NCBI RefSeq assembly: GCF_008642355.1
Contig: NZ_CP029193.1
Location: 2,876,001-2,940,000 of the forward strand
DNA: 64,000 nucleotides
Reading direction: 5' to 3'
From: Streptomyces venezuelae
GTDB lineage: Bacteria > Actinomycetota > Actinomycetes > Streptomycetales > Streptomycetaceae
Below the pieces are notes generated by a model. The model saw nothing but the letters and a program-made list of their open reading frames with translations. It had not been told where the DNA came from and did not search any database. Positions 60,729-64,000 of the stretch are shown here, piece by piece. The translations under genes were made by a program, and so were the position numbers. Within the stretch, counting starts at the first letter, position 1. Each line of letters begins with the position of its first letter.

Positions 60729-62417
60729 CTAGACCTGATGCGTCGGCGCGAACATCCGCAGCAGCGCCGGAAGGACGACGACCGACGGCCCCGGTTCGGA
60801 CAGCGCCTTCGCGAGGTCGTCCCGGAGCGTCTCCGGGGTCGTACGGACGCCCGGCACTCCGAACGACTCCGCGAGCGCGACGAAGTCCGGCCGCGCCAGC
60901 TCCGTGGCCGTCGCCTCGCCGAACGCGTCGGACATGTACTCGCGCAGGATGCCGTAGCCGCCGTCGTCGACGATCAGCCAGGTCACGTTCAGCCCGTACT
61001 GCTTCGCCGTCGCCAGCTCCGCGATCGAGTACATCGCGCCGCCGTCGCCCGAGACGGCGAGCACCGGGTGGGAGGGGTCGGCGACGGCCGCGCCGAGCGC
61101 GGCCGGGAAGCCGTAGCCGAGGCCGCCCGCGCCCTGCGCCGAGTGCATGGTGTTGGGGCGCCGCGCGTCGAAGGCGGACCACGCCCAGTACGCGAGGATC
61201 GTCATGTCCCAGAAGGACGGTGACGCGTCCGGCAGCGCCTCACGGACGGCGGCGAGGACCTGCTGCTCCCGGGTGAGGTCCTGGGCGGCGATGCGCTCGC
61301 GGACCTTGCCGAGGACCGCCGCGACCCGCTCGGGCGCCGACGCGTCCTCCCTGGGGATGTCGATCGTCTCCAGGAGCGCCGACAGCGCCGTGCGCGCGTC
61401 CGCGTGGATGCCGAGCGCCGGGTGGTTGGACTCCAGCTTCCCCGCGTCCGCCTCGATCTGGATCACCCGGCCGCGGGGCTTGAACGTGTGGTAGTTCGAG
61501 GACAGTTCGCCGAGGCCGGAGCCTACGACGAGCAGGACGTCCGCGTCCTCCAGGAAGTCCGTGGTGTGGCGGTCCTCCAGCCAGGACTGGAGCGAGAGCG
61601 GGTGCTCCCAGGGGAAGGCACCCTTGCCGCCGAAGGTCGTGACGACCGGGGCGTCGAGCAGCTCGGCGAGCGCGCGCAGCTTGCCGCTCGCGTCCGAGCG
61701 GACGACACCGCCGCCCGCGATGATCGCCGGGCGTTCGGCGCGGGACAGCAGGTCGGCGGCGACCGCCGTCAGCTCGGGGCGCGGCACGACCTCCTCCGGA
61801 GTCGCGTCCATCGCCGTGACGACGGGCAGCGTCGTCTCCGCGAGCAGCACGTCCTGCGGGATCTCCACCCAGACCGGGCCGTGCGGTGCGGTGAGCGCGG
61901 ACTCCCAGGCGGCGGCGACGGCGGACGGGATCTGCGAGGCCGTACGGACCGTGTGCACGGACTTCACGATGTCCCTGAACGAGGCCTGCTGGTCGCGGAG
62001 TTCGTGCAGATAGCCGTGACGCCCGCCGCCGAGCCCGGCCACCGGGACCTGGCTGCCGATGGCGAGGACCGGCGAGGAGCCCGCCGCCGCCTCCTGGAGC
62101 GCGGCGAGCGAGGTGAGCGCGCCGGGGCCGGTGGAGAGCAGCAGCGGGGCGACCTCGCCGGTGATGCGGCCGTACGCGTCCGCCGCGAAGCCCGTGTTGT
62201 TCTCGACGCGGAATCCGACGTACGAGAGCGAGGAGCGCCGCAGCGCGTCGAACATGCCGAGCGCGTGCTGGCCGGGCAGTCCGAAGACGGTGGTCGCGCC
62301 CAGGCCGGCGAGGGTCTCCATGACGAGGTCGCCGCCGTTGCGCCCGGGGGGCGGGTTGAGGGCGGCCTCCGTCTGGCGCGGCGTGGGGCGCAGCACCAGG
62401 TCGTGGTCGTGGGTCAT
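60729..62417 (-). CDS. Thiamine-diphosphate-dependent enzyme (acetolactate synthase-like)
   Basis: 562 aa. PYR domain with GGDLVMETLAGLGATTVFGLPGQHALGMFDAL and the catalytic Glu in GFRVENNTGFAADAYGR; PP domain with the ThDP-Mg motif GDGGAMYSIAELATAKQYGLNVTWLIVDDGGYG. Resembles catabolic acetolactate synthase/decarboxylase-type enzymes, but its place next to a ureohydrolase and symporter suggests it acts on a 2-oxo acid made from guanidino compound breakdown. AGGAG 7 nt upstream. Exact reaction unknown. Confidence 0.88.
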   Translation of the reverse strand: MTHDHDLVLRPTPRQTEAALNPPPGRNGGDLVMETLAGLGATTVFGLPGQHALGMFDALRRSSLSYVGFRVENNTGFAADAYGRITGEVAPLLLSTGPGALTSLAALQEAAAGSSPVLAIGSQVPVAGLGGGRHGYLHELRDQQASFRDIVKSVHTVRTASQIPSAVAAAWESALTAPHGPVWVEIPQDVLLAETTLPVVTAMDATPEEVVPRPELTAVAADLLSRAERPAIIAGGGVVRSDASGKLRALAELLDAPVVTTFGGKGAFPWEHPLSLQSWLEDRHTTDFLEDADVLLVVGSGLGELSSNYHTFKPRGRVIQIEADAGKLESNHPALGIHADARTALSALLETIDIPREDASAPERVAAVLGKVRERIAAQDLTREQQVLAAVREALPDASPSFWDMTILAYWAWSAFDARRPNTMHSAQGAGGLGYGFPAALGAAVADPSHPVLAVSGDGGAMYSIAELATAKQYGLNVTWLIVDDGGYGILREYMSDAFGEATATELARPDFVALAESFGVPGVRTTPETLRDDLAKALSEPGPSVVVLPALLRMFAPTHQV

Positions 62418-62449
62418 GCGGCGTCTCCTCGTTCTCGTGCCGGTGTCGA

Positions 62450-63427
62450 CTACTGCTGCGCGGCGCGTCCCGCGGCGATCTGCCTGCTCATGATCGTCGT
62501 CAGTTCGTACGCGGTGTGGGAGGCGGCGACGGCCGTGATCTCCGCGTGGTCGTAGGCCGGGGCGACCTCGACGACGTCGGCGGAGACGAGGTTGCAGGAG
62601 GCGAGGCCGCGCAGGATCTCCAGGAGTTCGCGGGAGGTCATGCCGCCGGCCTCGGGGGTGCCGGTGCCGGGCGCGTGGGCCGGGTCGAGGCAGTCGATGT
62701 CGATGGAGATGTAGAGGGGGCGGTCGCCGATGCGCTGGCGGAGCTGGTCGGCGACCTCGTCGGCGCCGCGGCGGTAGATGTCCGCCGAGGTGACGATGCC
62801 GAAGCCCATCTTCTCGTCGTCGGTGAGGTCCTTCTTGCCGTACAGCGGGCCGCGCGTGCCGACGTGGGAGAGCGCCTCGGTGTCGAGGATGCCCTCCTCG
62901 ACGGCGCGGCGGAACGGCGTGCCGTGCGTGTACTCGGCGCCGAAGTACGTGTCCCAGGTGTCCAGGTGCGCGTCGAAGTGGAGCAGCGCGACCGGGCCGT
63001 GCTTCTTGGCGACCGAGCGGAGCAGCGGCAGGGCGATGGTGTGGTCGCCGCCGAGGGTCATCATGCGGGCCCCGGAGCCGAGGAGGTCGTCGGCGGCGGC
63101 CTCGATGGTCTCCACGGCCTCGTTGATGTTGAACGGGTTGGCCGCTATGTCACCGGCGTCCGCGACCTGCGCGAGGGCGAACGGCGAGGCGTCCTGCGCC
63201 GGGTTGTAGGGGCGCAGGAGGCGGGAGGCCTCGCGGATCGCGTTGCCGCCGAAGCGGGCGCCGGGACGGTACGAGACGCCGGTGTCGAACGGCACGCCGA
63301 CCACCGCGATGTCCGTCGTGCCGCCGACCTCGTCGAGGCGGGGCAGCCGGGCGTACGTCGCCGGGCCCGCGTACCGCGGGATGCGGGAGGAGTCGACGGG
63401 GCCGCGGGGCGTCTCGTTGCTGCTCAT
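62450..63427 (-). CDS. speB: Agmatinase-family ureohydrolase
   Basis: 325 aa. Binuclear manganese site: [21 protein letters not shown] and [19 protein letters not shown], with all His and Asp ligands present. Splits agmatine or a related guanidino acid (guanidinobutyrate, guanidinopropionate) into urea and an amine. Co-oriented with the TPP enzyme 32 nt downstream and the symporter gene upstream. Substrate between the three cannot be told from sequence. Confidence 0.93.
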   Translation of the reverse strand: MSSNETPRGPVDSSRIPRYAGPATYARLPRLDEVGGTTDIAVVGVPFDTGVSYRPGARFGGNAIREASRLLRPYNPAQDASPFALAQVADAGDIAANPFNINEAVETIEAAADDLLGSGARMMTLGGDHTIALPLLRSVAKKHGPVALLHFDAHLDTWDTYFGAEYTHGTPFRRAVEEGILDTEALSHVGTRGPLYGKKDLTDDEKMGFGIVTSADIYRRGADEVADQLRQRIGDRPLYISIDIDCLDPAHAPGTGTPEAGGMTSRELLEILRGLASCNLVSADVVEVAPAYDHAEITAVAASHTAYELTTIMSRQIAAGRAAQQ

Positions 63428-63488
63428 GGAGTGCCTTTCTTTGTGCGCGTCTGCACGCTTCGATGCGCTTTGTGGGCGCTTTCTGACT

Positions 63489-64000
63489 TTACTGAGGTGT
63501 GGGGGCCGGTTCGGCCGCGGGCTGTTCCGCCGCGGGCCCGGCGCCGCGTCCGGCGAGCCGCTCGCGCCAGGCGGCGAGGACCTGCGCGTCGGTCGGCTTC
63601 GTGGCGAGGGAGACGACGGCGTACACGGCGAGGGAGGTCAGCAGGCCGTAGTAGACGGGCTCGTTGGCGAGGATCCCGTACCACCACATGAGCCCGATCA
63701 CCGACAGGCCGCCCGCGACGACCGCCGCGAGCGCGCCCGCAGCCGTCCCGCGCCGCCACAGCAGCCCACCCAGGATCGGCACGAGCAGCCCGCCGACGAG
63801 CAGGTTGTACGCGACGGTCAGAGCCTCGACGACGTCGTTGAGGGCGATGGCGATGACGATGACGGCGACGCCCATGGCGAGGATGAAGGCACGGTTGCCC
63901 TTGACCTCGTCGTGCGCCTCACCGGCCGGCTTCCCCACCGCGCCGCGCAGTCGCGACCAGATGTCGTTGTTGGCGACGGTGGCGCAGGCGATGAGGGCAC
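63489..64000 (-). CDS. Sodium:solute symporter family protein, 3' part (partial)
   Basis: The reading frame continues off the right edge of the window; an internal ATG at 63938 is not the true start. Visible are about 170 C-terminal residues with [15 protein letters not shown], typical of SSS-family transporters, and four membrane helices ([39 protein letters not shown]). Sodium-driven uptake, probably of the guanidino substrate of the neighbouring ureohydrolase (inference). Confidence 0.9.
   Translation of the reverse strand, partial: ALIACATVANNDIWSRLRGAVGKPAGEAHDEVKGNRAFILAMGVAVIVIAIALNDVVEALTVAYNLLVGGLLVPILGGLLWRRGTAAGALAAVVAGGLSVIGLMWWYGILANEPVYYGLLTSLAVYAVVSLATKPTDAQVLAAWRERLAGRGAGPAAEQPAAEPAPTPQ

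Overview
The window looks like a stretch of a Streptomyces (or close relative) chromosome. GC content is very high, third codon positions are almost all G or C, GTG and even TTG starts occur, and many genes are joined by 4-nt ATGA/GTGA start-stop overlaps. Gene families typical of the genus are present: XRE-DUF5753 with DUF397, MocR regulators, DUF5655 nuclease, DUF937, RecD2, and a CsoR-type copper locus.

Region 1 (1-8.8 kb) is accessory DNA. It holds a small hypothetical gene coupled to a 2H phosphoesterase, an unknown protein with a CxxC motif, and a PD-(D/E)XK nuclease with a DUF5655 tail. A compact Tn7-like operon tnsA-tnsB-tnsC-tniQ follows, with every junction a 4-nt overlap. Candidate ends sharing TGTCAG and GATCTTGCAT in inverted orientation lie at 3366 and 8515. 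The tnsA-side end is about 200 bp upstream of an intact tRNA-Arg(UCU).

Region 2 (8.9-22.9 kb) is core metabolism and envelope. A long-chain acyl-CoA ligase, a TetR regulator and an SCP2-domain protein share tandem 16-bp operators (CTTAC-N6-GTAAG). Then come a GT-C membrane glycosyltransferase, a vWA lipoprotein, an XRE/ricin-fold membrane protein, an ABC permease coupled to a remarkable secreted hydrolase-ABC ATPase fusion, an APC permease and a small tautomerase.

Region 3 (22.9-31 kb) is a myo-inositol catabolic locus: the operon iolC, a Cgl0159-type aldolase, iolB, iolD and mmsA, read leftwards, with a divergent iolE-like isomerase/dehydratase. A decayed AraC-type regulator follows. An inositol dehydrogenase (IolG) is not in the window.

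Region 4 (31-39.2 kb) has a small HTH protein, copZ-copA behind a perfect CsoR-type operator, unusual tandem stem-loops, citrate synthase, RecD2 helicase and a DUF937 protein.

Region 5 (39.2-49.5 kb) contains a three-gene sugar-type operon (Gfo/Idh/MocA oxidoreductase, DUF993 aldolase-like protein, TIM-barrel isomerase) controlled by a divergent LacI regulator with two operators 21 bp apart. This is the best candidate for an undescribed pathway. MocR/LysE, a MarR-GNAT fusion, another TIM-barrel isomerase and an EamA/LysR pair follow.

Region 6 (49.6-64 kb) encodes a NagZ-type GH3 enzyme, a lipoprotein, a secreted tripeptidyl-type peptidase, a fused heterodimeric-type ABC exporter, a beta-lactamase-fold hydrolase and an XRE/DUF397 regulatory pair with matching operators in its promoter and inside its coding sequence. 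It ends with a TPP enzyme, an agmatinase-family ureohydrolase and the 3' part of a sodium:solute symporter cut by the window edge.
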